64,000 nt of DNA. Origin: Sedimentisphaerales bacterium (GTDB lineage Bacteria; Planctomycetota; Phycisphaerae; Sedimentisphaerales; Anaerohalosphaeraceae). The notes below the pieces were generated by a model. The model worked only from the letters and a program-made list of their open reading frames with translations. It was not told the origin of the DNA and ran no database searches. The stretch spans positions 1-64,000 of the forward strand of contig JAFGPC010000089.1 in the NCBI GenBank assembly GCA_016926155.1, given 5' to 3'. Shown in pieces: positions 18,900 to 27,595 of this stretch. A program made the position numbers and the translations under genes. How positions within the stretch are numbered: the stretch's first letter is position 1; each line of letters starts with the position of its first letter.

Positions 18900-18908
18900 G
18901 AGGATGGT

Positions 18909-19364
18909 ATGGAAGGTCTGGCGGTATTTGGAATGAGTCTTGGCCTTGTAGTGGTTGGTCTGGTTGTGGGTAGGATTATGGAGAACAATCACTTGAGGCA
19001 ACTGGCGGTTCGGGAACAGCAGCTCAGGGGCGTAGTGGCCTGCAATTTAAAACGGATCCCTCCCAGTTTGAACATCCAGCAGTGCTTTTTGGTGACCGGT
19101 TCGGCTGTGATCGCAACAGATTACTTCAAAATTTTCGTGGCTGGATTGCGCAACCTGTTCGGCGGGGAAATGAAGAGCTATCGGTCTTTGATGGAGCGGG
19201 CCCGGCGTGAGGCGACGGTGCGAATGATGGAACAAGCGGCTCATGAGGGGGCGAAGATTATATGGAATGTGCGGTATGAGACTACCTGTATCGGTGGACA
19301 GGAGAAAAAAAAGCCCGGCGGCGTAGAGGTAATCGCCTATGGTACGGCATTAAAAACGGCATGA
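18909..19364 (+). CDS. Membrane-anchored YbjQ-like protein
   Basis: 151 residues. An N-terminal hydrophobic helix (residues 5-23) is followed by a charged linker and a YbjQ-type domain with GGEMKSYRSLMERARREA and AHEGAKIIWNVRYET. It differs from its neighbour by the membrane anchor, so the two may form a soluble/anchored pair. Its stop overlaps the start of the PrsW-like gene by 4 bases (ATGA), a sign of translational coupling. Function unknown. Confidence 0.8.
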   Translation: MEGLAVFGMSLGLVVVGLVVGRIMENNHLRQLAVREQQLRGVVACNLKRIPPSLNIQQCFLVTGSAVIATDYFKIFVAGLRNLFGGEMKSYRSLMERARREATVRMMEQAAHEGAKIIWNVRYETTCIGGQEKKKPGGVEVIAYGTALKTA

Positions 19365-20104
19365 AAGAACACGAGCGATTTTCAACCGAGTTTGAGCCTG
19401 CGCTGCATGGGGAGAACTTCAAGGTTGATCCTTCGGAAAAACGCGTTAAGCCCTTGGATGGCAAACAGGGTGAGCTTGAATCGGTGCGTGATTCGGTATA
19501 CAGCGAACCCGCCTTGGCAGGTACCGGGGCAGAGGCCAATCTGGCTGAATGGATTGCTCGCAAGCGGCGGCAATGTTCATGGTCGGGAAATCTGGCGTTT
19601 CTCTTACTGGCAGCTTTGTTGAGCGGGCCGTTTGCTGTTGTGGGGGCGTTTCTGAGCGGGCAGTATGGTGTTTATGGATTGGGATACGCGATTCTGTTTG
19701 CACCGATCATCGAGGAATTATTAAAACAGTCCGGTATGATATATGTTCTGGAACGGCAACCCTATCGTATTGTTGCCCCGTGGCAATTTATAGCCTCGGC
19801 AGGGATCGCGGCCCTGGTTTTTGCATCGATTGAAAATGTCCTTTATACCTGTGTCTATGTCGGACCGGAAGATGTCCGATCCTGGGCCTTTTTTGTGTGG
19901 TTCCGCTGGACGGTGCCAACGACGATGCATGTCACGGCTTCGGTGATTGCTTCGCTGGGATTGATCCGTATATGGCGAAAGCAGCTTGCCGATGGAAAGA
20001 TGGCGGACCTGTCGGCGGCATTCCCGCATTTTGTCGCGGCGATGGTCCTTCACGGTGGGTATAACTTTATCGTCATCCCCTTGAGTATTTTGTTTATCCA
20101 ATAG
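19361..20104 (+). CDS. PrsW-family intramembrane protease
   Basis: 247 residues. A charged N-terminal tail (1-70) precedes six or so membrane helices. The PrsW active-site pattern is visible: EE at 118-119 in IIEELLK, Glu158-Asn159 in ASIENV, His190 in TTMHVTA and His231 in VLHGGYN. These glutamic-type intramembrane peptidases cleave anti-sigma factors or other membrane proteins. No anti-sigma factor or sigma factor is encoded nearby. It is translationally coupled to the membrane-anchored YbjQ-like protein, which is therefore a candidate substrate or partner. Confidence 0.85.
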   Translation: MKEHERFSTEFEPALHGENFKVDPSEKRVKPLDGKQGELESVRDSVYSEPALAGTGAEANLAEWIARKRRQCSWSGNLAFLLLAALLSGPFAVVGAFLSGQYGVYGLGYAILFAPIIEELLKQSGMIYVLERQPYRIVAPWQFIASAGIAALVFASIENVLYTCVYVGPEDVRSWAFFVWFRWTVPTTMHVTASVIASLGLIRIWRKQLADGKMADLSAAFPHFVAAMVLHGGYNFIVIPLSILFIQ

Positions 20105-20139
20105 CAAATCTTGTCCAACGTCGAACAGACTCTGTTTTC

Positions 20140-20439
20140 TTATTGTGGATGGTGAGTAGATGCCCTTCTTTTAACAAGATACAAAAGAAAAGAAAAAATC
20201 CCGGCGAATTTATAGGAAGGATCGACATACTTTTCGATGACATAGAAGAGAAAGTAGTAAAAGCGAGCAGACGACCATACCGTCAAAGCCAGCAGGGCGG
20301 AAAGCTTCCAGGAAAAATGATCAATGAGAATAATGGTTACGGAGAGCAGCAGGATCGTCAGAAACAGAAAGCCCTTGCAGTAAATCCATCGGGCACTTTT
20401 GAGGTCACCTGTCGTTGTCGGGAAATGATACCGATTCAT
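20140..20439 (-). CDS. Small membrane protein, unknown
   Basis: 99 residues with two or three hydrophobic stretches (about 24-42, 46-68, 80-92) and basic ends. AAAGAGA precedes the ATG. No family recognised. It converges with the PrsW-like gene 36 bases away. A frame on the opposite strand is also open but lacks protein-like composition. Confidence 0.55.
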   Translation of the reverse strand: MNRYHFPTTTGDLKSARWIYCKGFLFLTILLLSVTIILIDHFSWKLSALLALTVWSSARFYYFLFYVIEKYVDPSYKFAGIFSFLLYLVKRRASTHHPQ

Positions 20440-20499
20440 GAAAAATCTCTTTCCGGTTAATGCTCCTGATATTTGTGCTATTGTAAATTGAATGTGAAC

Positions 20500-22041
20500 T
20501 TAGCCATTTGTACGAATTGAAAAAGGCCCGTTTGCATTTGCGACAATACACCGATTATTATCCGTCCATCGGCCTCGATACCAGCTTGAAGCGGGAAAAG
20601 TATCGTTAAGTCGGGCCATCTTTGCCTTCAGCATCTCTCTGTACTTTTGCAGTTGGGCCGTATAGCGTGGATCTTCCACGAGGTTTTTCATTTGCAGCGG
20701 ATCATCGACATGATCGAATAAGACTTCCTTGCGAGGCAGGTTTCTGTTGCCGCCACCGCGGAACATGGCATACGTGAAACGTTTGTCGCGTAAGCCCCGC
20801 CATTCGTGGCCATCTTCCCAAACAGCACAGGCTCCGGTGTTCATTAAAAAGGCGGCTTCAGGCTCCGATCCCGGCTTGCCTTTGACAAGTTGACTCAAAT
20901 CCATACCTTCAACCTCATCCGGAATTTGCGAACTCAAACCAGCTAAACCGAGTAAAGTGGGCATGATATCGGGGGTATTAAGACAGGCATCCGAAACGGC
21001 ACCTGCCGGGATTGTGCCTTTCCATTGCATGAGGAATGGGATACGGGCGGCTTCTTCGTAGAAGATGTTCTTTTTCATACGGCCATGTCCGCCGAACATC
21101 TCGCCGTGATCGGAGCTGAAAACGATGAGTGTGTCCTCGGAAAGGCCTCCTTTATCCACGGCCTGGAGAATGCGGCCGATGTTCCAGTCGAGATTGGCGG
21201 TCATGGCGTAGTAGTTGCGCATCCACTCATCGATCCTTTCCGGACTCTTTTCAATGTTGGACCAGCCGTCGCCATAGGGATCCATATCGTCGGAGTAATT
21301 CGCAGGAACATCGAATTTAACATCCTTATACATCTCATAGAATCGGGCAGGAACATTGCTCTTGACCCATGGATCATGCGGAGTGCCATAGGAGACCATG
21401 AGGAAGAAGGGGGAATCGTCGGTGGCCTTTTTAGAGATAAAATCAAGGGCCAGGTCGGTCTGAGCATCCGGCTCAAAGACACCTTCTCCATAAAAGATTT
21501 TTTCCGGCGACTCGGTATGATAATAGCTGCCGTAATACTCATGATGAAAATTATAGGCCGCCCAATACCCGTCGAAACCAAGGCGGTGGGGTCCGCGCGG
21601 AACAAATGAATTCTTTGGATCAAAATGATTGCCAAGCTGGTTGGCATACAAGTGCCATTTGCCGATATATCCAGTCTCATAGCCGGCCTCGGTAAGGACG
21701 TGCCCCAGACACGTATGGTTGGGATTCATCCGCAATTCGTTGATGACCATCGCTGTGCCCGTTGTATACTTGCCGGTAAAGAACGAGGCGCGATATGCCG
21801 AGCAAACCGGCATGTGCGAAACGGCCTGCTGAAAATCAACACCTTCGGAGGCCAGGTGGTCAATATTCGGTGTAATGGCCTTCTCATCGCCGGCATATCC
21901 ACAGGATTGGTAACGCAATTGGTCGGCAAGGAGAACGATAATATTGGGACTTTTCTTTTGAGCCCCCAGAGGCGAGTGGCAGCCAAGGGTGGTAGCTCCA
22001 ACTCCGACGGCGATTGTCTTTAGAAAATCACGACGATCCAT
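20500..22041 (-). CDS. Type I sulfatase, Tat-exported
   Basis: 513 residues. A twin-arginine signal (MDRRDFLK, hydrophobic to residue 20) indicates export in folded form. The formylglycine motif reads CSAYR (Cys80-Arg84), fitting C-x-[PA]-x-R and maturation by anSME or a similar enzyme. Metal ligands include Asp40 in LLADQLR; the usual DD is AD here. C-terminal FSSDHGEMFGGHGRMKK carries further ligands. It hydrolyses sulfate esters, probably of sulfated polysaccharides. No sulfatase-maturing enzyme is encoded in this window. An extended -10 promoter lies upstream. The isomerase-like gene 22853-23797 is the nearest metabolic neighbour. Confidence 0.93.
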   Translation of the reverse strand: MDRRDFLKTIAVGVGATTLGCHSPLGAQKKSPNIIVLLADQLRYQSCGYAGDEKAITPNIDHLASEGVDFQQAVSHMPVCSAYRASFFTGKYTTGTAMVINELRMNPNHTCLGHVLTEAGYETGYIGKWHLYANQLGNHFDPKNSFVPRGPHRLGFDGYWAAYNFHHEYYGSYYHTESPEKIFYGEGVFEPDAQTDLALDFISKKATDDSPFFLMVSYGTPHDPWVKSNVPARFYEMYKDVKFDVPANYSDDMDPYGDGWSNIEKSPERIDEWMRNYYAMTANLDWNIGRILQAVDKGGLSEDTLIVFSSDHGEMFGGHGRMKKNIFYEEAARIPFLMQWKGTIPAGAVSDACLNTPDIMPTLLGLAGLSSQIPDEVEGMDLSQLVKGKPGSEPEAAFLMNTGACAVWEDGHEWRGLRDKRFTYAMFRGGGNRNLPRKEVLFDHVDDPLQMKNLVEDPRYTAQLQKYREMLKAKMARLNDTFPASSWYRGRWTDNNRCIVANANGPFSIRTNG

Positions 22042-22077
22042 AAACGAATCCTTTCAAATACACGGTAGAACGTTCGT

Positions 22078-22086
22078 ATTATAGCA
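22078..22086 (-). promoter_or_regulatory. Predicted extended -10 promoter of the sulfatase gene
   Basis: TGC-TATAAT on the minus strand (22086-22078), an extended -10 element, 37 bases before the sulfatase start. No good -35 is seen. Confidence 0.45.
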
Positions 22087-22221
22087 GATACCAGGTTAAA
22101 CGGTAGTAAGTTTTGGGTTGCGTGTTTGATGGGCTCTAGAGTATACTGGTTCGTGGAGGCATCGGGATCGACAGTGATGTGATAGGGTGGTCGATTGGCA
22201 ACCTTTGGGAAGGAGAACACG

Positions 22222-22530
22222 ATGGCGGAAGATTATTCGAAGGTTATGTATGAAGTCCATGAACTGCCGCATGTCAAAAAACAGATCAAGAGTGAGGCGC
22301 ACGGGCACTGCGAAAAATGTTTTTATTGGCAGAGCCTCAAGAACGGATTTCCCACAGCGGAAAACAACGTCCGGGGGCGCATAGGAGAGCATATCGGCGA
22401 GTGTCGTTTTGGGGCGCCGCACCCGACCGAACAGGATGCCCACTGGCCGGTGACATATGACTTTGACTGGTGCGGGATGTTCAAAGCCCGTGCCGGCACG
22501 GGCGGCCTGGCGGGCATGGCCAATTTCTGA
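22222..22530 (+). CDS. Small cysteine protein, unknown
   Basis: 102 residues from ATG 22222, which has GGAAGGAG seven bases upstream. Four cysteines form a C-x2-C (CEKC), a GECRFGAP and a final DWCGMF. This spacing recurs in small bacterial and phage proteins, where it suggests a zinc or iron site. No membrane segment is seen. It stands alone between convergent and divergent genes. I assign no function. Confidence 0.65.
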   Translation: MAEDYSKVMYEVHELPHVKKQIKSEAHGHCEKCFYWQSLKNGFPTAENNVRGRIGEHIGECRFGAPHPTEQDAHWPVTYDFDWCGMFKARAGTGGLAGMANF

Positions 22531-22571
22531 GAATGTTGTATATTATTGGTTTGAAGAGTGCCGCTCTCCTC

Positions 22572-22838
22572 TTATAGTTCTTCAATCCATCCTTCTGGCT
22601 GCACACAGAATTCAAATGGGGCTTGATCAAGAGCAGCCTCAAGAGATTCGTGATAGGTATCTGTAAGTTCTGCTCCTTTATTATCCAGGTAAAGAAGATA
22701 ATATCCATTATCATTGGGGCATTGTACAATCTGAAGTAAAACGATTTGTTGGGTTATCTCTACAGTGCCAGAATAGTGACGTGTTGCTCCTGTACTTTTG
22801 TGTTTATTGCCAAGATGAATAGATTTGATTATTCGCAT
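22572..22838 (-). CDS. Small protein, unknown
   Basis: 88 residues from ATG 22838, with AGGACA upstream. It has alternating strands and a helix (HESLEAALDQAPFEF), ending in GWIEEL. It begins 14 bases after the isomerase-like gene on the same strand and probably shares its transcript. The frame is open further upstream into that gene, but no start there has a ribosome site. Not recognised. Confidence 0.5.
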   Translation of the reverse strand: MRIIKSIHLGNKHKSTGATRHYSGTVEITQQIVLLQIVQCPNDNGYYLLYLDNKGAELTDTYHESLEAALDQAPFEFCVQPEGWIEEL

Positions 22839-22852
22839 AAGCAAATGTCCTA

Positions 22853-23797
22853 TTATACAAACGTCAATCCGATCTGTGCAGCAACGGAGCGGATATAGTC
22901 GGCGGCCAGTTTGTACTCTTGCTGGGTGGGCAGATGCTCCATCATCAGTGGCGTATCGGGCTGTTTGGCCAGTTGGCGCAGCAGTTCGGCATAATCGAGG
23001 CTGCCGGTACCCGGGCGGCATTCGGACAGATGCGGCGTATAGATGTCTTCGTCGATAGTGATGTCCTTGGCATGGCAGGAGCGGATGTGCGGCCCGACTT
23101 TTTCAAACATTTCACGGATCATCCGACCATTGAAGAAGTACACCCGCGGACTGACGACCAGATTAACCGGGTCGAAGTGGACGGCAAAGGCCTTCCGGTC
23201 GATGGCCTCGATCAGGCGAAGATAGGACTGGACCGAGTCGGGAAACGACCAGGGCATACATTCGAGTGTAAAATATGTTCGTGTGGGATTTACGGCATCG
23301 ATGATGTCACGGGTGGTTTCGACGACTATTTCGAAGGTCTCTCGCGTAAGATTGTCCTTATGCGGACCGGCCCATTTATCCGGATTGCGCGAACCGGCTA
23401 CATTGACACAGCAGTTGGCCCCGATTTGCTCGGCCAGGGCCAGTTGCGTCTTGCATTTCCGGATAGCATCCTTCCGCATGGTTTCATTAGTGGCGATCGG
23501 ATTGGACCAGGCCCCGACTTCGGCGATCACGATGTCATTTTTGTCGGCGGCCGCTCGATAGGCCCTGATCAGGTCGTCGGAAGCGTCGGCCTCGACAGGG
23601 CAATACGCCGCCCGATAGCCCAGCTCTTTGCAGGTTTTTACCCAGGAATCGGGATCTTTGGCGGAAATCGGACCGCCCAAACGAAGTGGTTTTTTGCCCT
23701 GTGCCCGACTGGCCGAAGCGAACAAAAGAGAACCGGCTAACACACCGGTAACCGAGGCCTTGGTAAACTGACGGCGTGACATCTGAATCTTTCGCAT
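22853..23797 (-). CDS. Sugar phosphate isomerase/epimerase-like TIM barrel, Tat-exported
   Basis: 314 residues. The N-terminus MSRRQFTKASVTGVLAGS is a twin-arginine signal. The body is an AP-endonuclease-2/xylose-isomerase-like TIM barrel with metal-ligand type positions in FTLECMPW, AVHFDPVNL, IRSCHAKD and GTGSLDY. Members isomerise or epimerise sugars and inositols. The exported form is a frequent planctomycete variant of unknown substrate. AGGAGA precedes the ATG by 6 bases and a good promoter lies upstream. Confidence 0.85.
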   Translation of the reverse strand: MRKIQMSRRQFTKASVTGVLAGSLLFASASRAQGKKPLRLGGPISAKDPDSWVKTCKELGYRAAYCPVEADASDDLIRAYRAAADKNDIVIAEVGAWSNPIATNETMRKDAIRKCKTQLALAEQIGANCCVNVAGSRNPDKWAGPHKDNLTRETFEIVVETTRDIIDAVNPTRTYFTLECMPWSFPDSVQSYLRLIEAIDRKAFAVHFDPVNLVVSPRVYFFNGRMIREMFEKVGPHIRSCHAKDITIDEDIYTPHLSECRPGTGSLDYAELLRQLAKQPDTPLMMEHLPTQQEYKLAADYIRSVAAQIGLTFV

Positions 23798-23829
23798 GGC
23801 TTTCTCCTGATTGTTCCTGTTTAGAAACC

Positions 23830-23858
23830 ATTATACTGGATTAGACGAAAGGAAACAA
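23830..23858 (-). promoter_or_regulatory. Predicted promoter of the exported isomerase-like gene
   Basis: On the minus strand: TTGTTT (23858-23853), 17-base spacer, perfect TATAAT (23835-23830), 32 bases before the start codon. Confidence 0.55.
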
Positions 23859-23940
23859 AAAATCCTTGCGTGATTTAACAGCTCAATTCTGTTAGGATGT
23901 GTTTGCCGGAAATGTCAAAAGATGTTTGGAGGTATGTCTG

Positions 23941-26900
23941 ATGAAGCTTCGATTTGTATTGATGCTTTTATTTATTCTACCCTTGAAAGTAGGGGCCTTT
24001 AACGGGCATATTGTGGCGGAAGGACCGGTCCGGCTGGAAATCGGACAGATCGAGGGGGTGGTCGCCTACGATACACCCTATCCAGTTACTGTGACGGTAA
24101 GCAATTCGGGTAATGCGGTCATTGATGGTAAGATAAGGTTGGCCGGATTGGTGGATGAATGGCGAGCCGTCGGAGCGACGGAAAAGGCAGTGACTGTAGA
24201 ACCCGGTAGAAGCCAGACCATCACATTTCAGGTTGCGGCAGGGAAGGGGGCCTATTCCGCTCTCTATCCCGTGCATGTTTATGCCGGATTCAGGCATGGG
24301 GACACAGAATATAAGCTCCATGCCGTACAGGTTTTTGAGACACAATTCCCCTCGACTCAATCAGAACAACCAAGGGAAATACCAACCGTATCCATACCGG
24401 CCAAGGGCACAGTCTTTTTGACGAATCTCAAAACACAGCAGGTGGCCTGGCAGTTTTTCGGCCAGCCCTTGGTTCGGATGCCGGTGGGATGGAAAGGTTC
24501 CGTCGAACCATCCCGGGCCAGTTTCTCGATTCACCCAGTAAGCCGGGGTGCAACCAAGCAGGCCATAGACATGCATCCGGCCTGGTATGGCGGACGAGGG
24601 AATGTTTTTGTCGGGTACAAATTGAAATTGTCTGAAGAGAAACCGATTCTCTTCTCATTTGCTAATGCAATACGGGATAACAATGAAAATGAACCGGCCA
24701 GTGATGGTGTGACTTTCCGGGTTTGGGTGGATGAGGAAAAGGTCTTTGAGCGGCATACCGACAGTAAAGTCTGGCTGCCGGGCACAGTGGATCTGAGCCA
24801 ATATGCCGGTAGGACGATCCTGCTGCGGCTGGAGAGTCATCCCGGTCCGAAAAACGATACCACCTGTGACTCCTCCTATTGGGGTGAACCGGCTATAACG
24901 GTTGGAAAGCCGCCCAGAATCCTGAGCGATCAGGAACGGCAGGCCATGGCCAAAAAAGCCGTTAAGATGCTTTCTACAGGCAAGACTACTAAAGATCAGG
25001 AATTATTCTTTCTCCTTGATGACGGATATCGTGTTGGTCTGGTGCTTGGGCCGAGCGGTCTTCTCGATGCCATAATTGCTTTTGGAACAGTTCAGAAGAG
25101 CCTCGTATTGGATGGAATTCATGCCTCTGTTCTCCAACAGGTCCTCGGTTCGGAAAATGGCCAGACGTCCCCCTATGAAGTACAGATTCAGAAGGAGGCA
25201 GGGCAAACGATTATTCACCACCTTTTTGAAGACGGCCAGGGAAAGTATGAGCTGCAGGCTCAAATTTTTCAAAATCATAGAGGGCTTCAAATCGGACTCC
25301 AATCAATCCGTCGTATCACAGATCTAGCCGCAGGCTCGTTTGACCAGAAGGCTGAACGGGTATACTACGGGCATGGGTATGTGATCGAGGAGCCGCAATC
25401 CTTCCGTGCCGGTTATGGTGGGCACAATCTATCGACCAGCCATGTGGGATTTGACTTTGAAGGGGGAATGTCGCTGTTGATGGCAGTCGATAATCCGCCG
25501 GATTTCCTCGAAGTAGATCCTCAGTCAAAGCGGTATACACTGCATACGCACATGGATGCCAAACTGACATTTGTGCCAAGCACTAAAGGAGCCTTCGACG
25601 CGACTTTCGAATATCGGCAGATCTATGATCGAAAACCTTCACCGGGTTTCGCGAGAAAGGCCGGTCGTTTTGTGTTTGACATCTGGGGAGGAAGTTATGC
25701 CGACAATGCCCGCATCATGCAGAAGATGATTGATTACGGTTTGACCGATTCGCTTTTGACCCTACACGTCTGGCAAAGATGGGGCTATGACTATCGACTG
25801 CCGGATATTTATCCTCCCAATCCGGATATGGGCACAATTGAGGATATGCGGCGATTGGGCGCCGTCTGCGAAGCGGCAGGAATTCCTTGGGGATTGCATG
25901 ACAACTACATCGATTTCTATCCGGATGCCCAAGATTACAGTTATGATCATATTTGTTTTACCGAAGACGACCGACCGATCAAGGCCTGGCTGAATGCCGG
26001 TCGGGGCGCTCAGAGCTACCGCTGGCGACCGGACCATATTATGCCGTTTGTTAAAAGAAATATGGAATTGATCGGGCCGAACCTCAAGCCGACTCACTAT
26101 TTTATTGATGTGTTTACCTCCATCGATATGTTCGATTTTTATGACCGTCATGGCCAATTCCACTCGTTCCTGGAGACTCGCCGGCATTGGGGAAATTGCT
26201 TCCGATGGATTCAGGATACTCTGGGGCCCAGTACGATAACGACATCCGAGGCGGGGGACGATCAGCTTGTCGGCTGGCTCGATGGGGCCGACTGCCAGCA
26301 CCTCAACCTGTCCAGCGAGCCCCAGCGATTCAACCTGCATATCCAATGCAAGGATTGGCAACGGACACCCTGGTTCGATGCCGTACTACACGACAAGTTC
26401 AGCTTGCACGGAGTGGGATATCCCGGTCGCTATGAAGGGGGCCGCAGCCGGTTGCATCACGGTATCGAAAGCGACGATTACATCAGTGATGAAATCCTGC
26501 TTGGACATGCCCTGATGATCGATCGGCGTGGATTTGGCAGAGGGGCAATTCGTAAGTATTGGCTCGCGCAGGATTTTATCCGCAGTATTGCAACCGATAC
26601 GATCAAAGATGTTCAGTTCATTGATGGCAATATTCACCGTACTTGCATTATATGGAGTAATGGAGCCAGGGTATATGTAAATCGCAGTCCTCAGGACTGG
26701 ACAGTAGCAGGCAAGATACTTCCGGAATATGGTTACTATGCGGTAAATGGCAACATAGAAACCAGTATAGAACGGATTGATGGAGTGATTGTAGAGCAAT
26801 CCCGCAAAAGGAATTCGTTTTATGTGAACGCCCGCGGAATGAATCCGGAAAATCGCCTGGCGATCTCCGTCTCCGGAGGGAAGCTGGATTATCTGGGAGG

Positions 26901-27570
26901 TCGGCGATTCAAGCTGCCGATTATCTGGGAAGCAAAAGAATCCACCCCAAGGGACGCTCTAGTGTTCGTACACTTCAAGACAGACCGCTCAGAACGGTAT
27001 GACAGGATTGCCTTCCAAGCTGATGCCCGCCCTGAAACGCCCACAAGCCAATGGAATGGAACAATTGCTGTGAATGCAAATCAACCTGTGGAAATCCCTG
27101 CCCGGTTCGGCGCGGGGCGGTATGATGTGCATGTGGGTCTCTACAGTTCCGGAGAAGGGCGGTATGCCCTGGAAGGAGAAGAAACCGACGATCGAACCTA
27201 CATTCTCGGAACACTGATAGCCGAGGGGAATGGCGAGAATGTAACAAATATTCGATTCGAATCCGTTGTCAGGAAACCTGGCCCGGAGCCACGCTGGAAT
27301 GTCCGGCGAAAGCAGGTTGACTTCGGACCGGTTCAAACCAATGGAGCTTTTCGCTGTGAAATGGAATCAACGGGAATGATTCTTACTCCATTGCCGGACA
27401 TGCCTTCCTTCGAAGTAAGATATAAGGAAGGTTCTCAAATCCGGTCTTTTTGGGCAATTGATGCTCAAGGCAACGTCCTTCGTGAAGTGCCGTTCGAAAT
27501 ACAGGGTGGACAGTTGCATTTCATAACGAAAACCGGAGAATTCGCTTATAAACTCAGCAAGGGAAAATAG
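23941..27570 (+). CDS. Very large secreted glycosidase-like protein, family unassigned
   Basis: 1209 residues from ATG 23941, with GGAGG eight bases upstream. Signal peptide 1-19 (MKLRFVLMLLF..). An N-terminal CARDB-like beta-sandwich (about 25-125) comes first. An NPCBM-like jelly roll (about 160-320, with GVTFRVWVDEEKVF and WLPGTVDLSQYAGR) follows, then another beta domain. A central TIM-barrel-like region (about 570-860) has FDIWGGSYADN, LLTLHVWQRWGYDYR, GIPWGLHDNYID, PTHYFIDVF and TTSEAGDDQLVGWLDG. The barrel resembles GH101/GH129/GH36-type or DUF5696 proteins, with Asp and Glu in FIDVF and TSEAGDD as candidate catalytic residues. Beta-rich domains close the protein. It probably acts on an alpha-linked glycan outside the cytoplasm. 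Family not settled. Confidence 0.65.
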   Translation: MKLRFVLMLLFILPLKVGAFNGHIVAEGPVRLEIGQIEGVVAYDTPYPVTVTVSNSGNAVIDGKIRLAGLVDEWRAVGATEKAVTVEPGRSQTITFQVAAGKGAYSALYPVHVYAGFRHGDTEYKLHAVQVFETQFPSTQSEQPREIPTVSIPAKGTVFLTNLKTQQVAWQFFGQPLVRMPVGWKGSVEPSRASFSIHPVSRGATKQAIDMHPAWYGGRGNVFVGYKLKLSEEKPILFSFANAIRDNNENEPASDGVTFRVWVDEEKVFERHTDSKVWLPGTVDLSQYAGRTILLRLESHPGPKNDTTCDSSYWGEPAITVGKPPRILSDQERQAMAKKAVKMLSTGKTTKDQELFFLLDDGYRVGLVLGPSGLLDAIIAFGTVQKSLVLDGIHASVLQQVLGSENGQTSPYEVQIQKEAGQTIIHHLFEDGQGKYELQAQIFQNHRGLQIGLQSIRRITDLAAGSFDQKAERVYYGHGYVIEEPQSFRAGYGGHNLSTSHVGFDFEGGMSLLMAVDNPPDFLEVDPQSKRYTLHTHMDAKLTFVPSTKGAFDATFEYRQIYDRKPSPGFARKAGRFVFDIWGGSYADNARIMQKMIDYGLTDSLLTLHVWQRWGYDYRLPDIYPPNPDMGTIEDMRRLGAVCEAAGIPWGLHDNYIDFYPDAQDYSYDHICFTEDDRPIKAWLNAGRGAQSYRWRPDHIMPFVKRNMELIGPNLKPTHYFIDVFTSIDMFDFYDRHGQFHSFLETRRHWGNCFRWIQDTLGPSTITTSEAGDDQLVGWLDGADCQHLNLSSEPQRFNLHIQCKDWQRTPWFDAVLHDKFSLHGVGYPGRYEGGRSRLHHGIESDDYISDEILLGHALMIDRRGFGRGAIRKYWLAQDFIRSIATDTIKDVQFIDGNIHRTCIIWSNGARVYVNRSPQDWTVAGKILPEYGYYAVNGNIETSIERIDGVIVEQSRKRNSFYVNARGMNPENRLAISVSGGKLDYLGGRRFKLPIIWEAKESTPRDALVFVHFKTDRSERYDRIAFQADARPETPTSQWNGTIAVNANQPVEIPARFGAGRYDVHVGLYSSGEGRYALEGEETDDRTYILGTLIAEGNGENVTNIRFESVVRKPGPEPRWNVRRKQVDFGPVQTNGAFRCEMESTGMILTPLPDMPSFEVRYKEGSQIRSFWAIDAQGNVLREVPFEIQGGQLHFITKTGEFAYKLSKGK

Positions 27571-27595
27571 AGAAATAACGATCAGGGAGAGGATC

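Noticed and set aside
20143-20460. Plus-strand frame of 105 codons
   Set aside because: It overlaps a minus-strand frame with clear membrane-protein character; the plus frame is highly charged and unlike known proteins.
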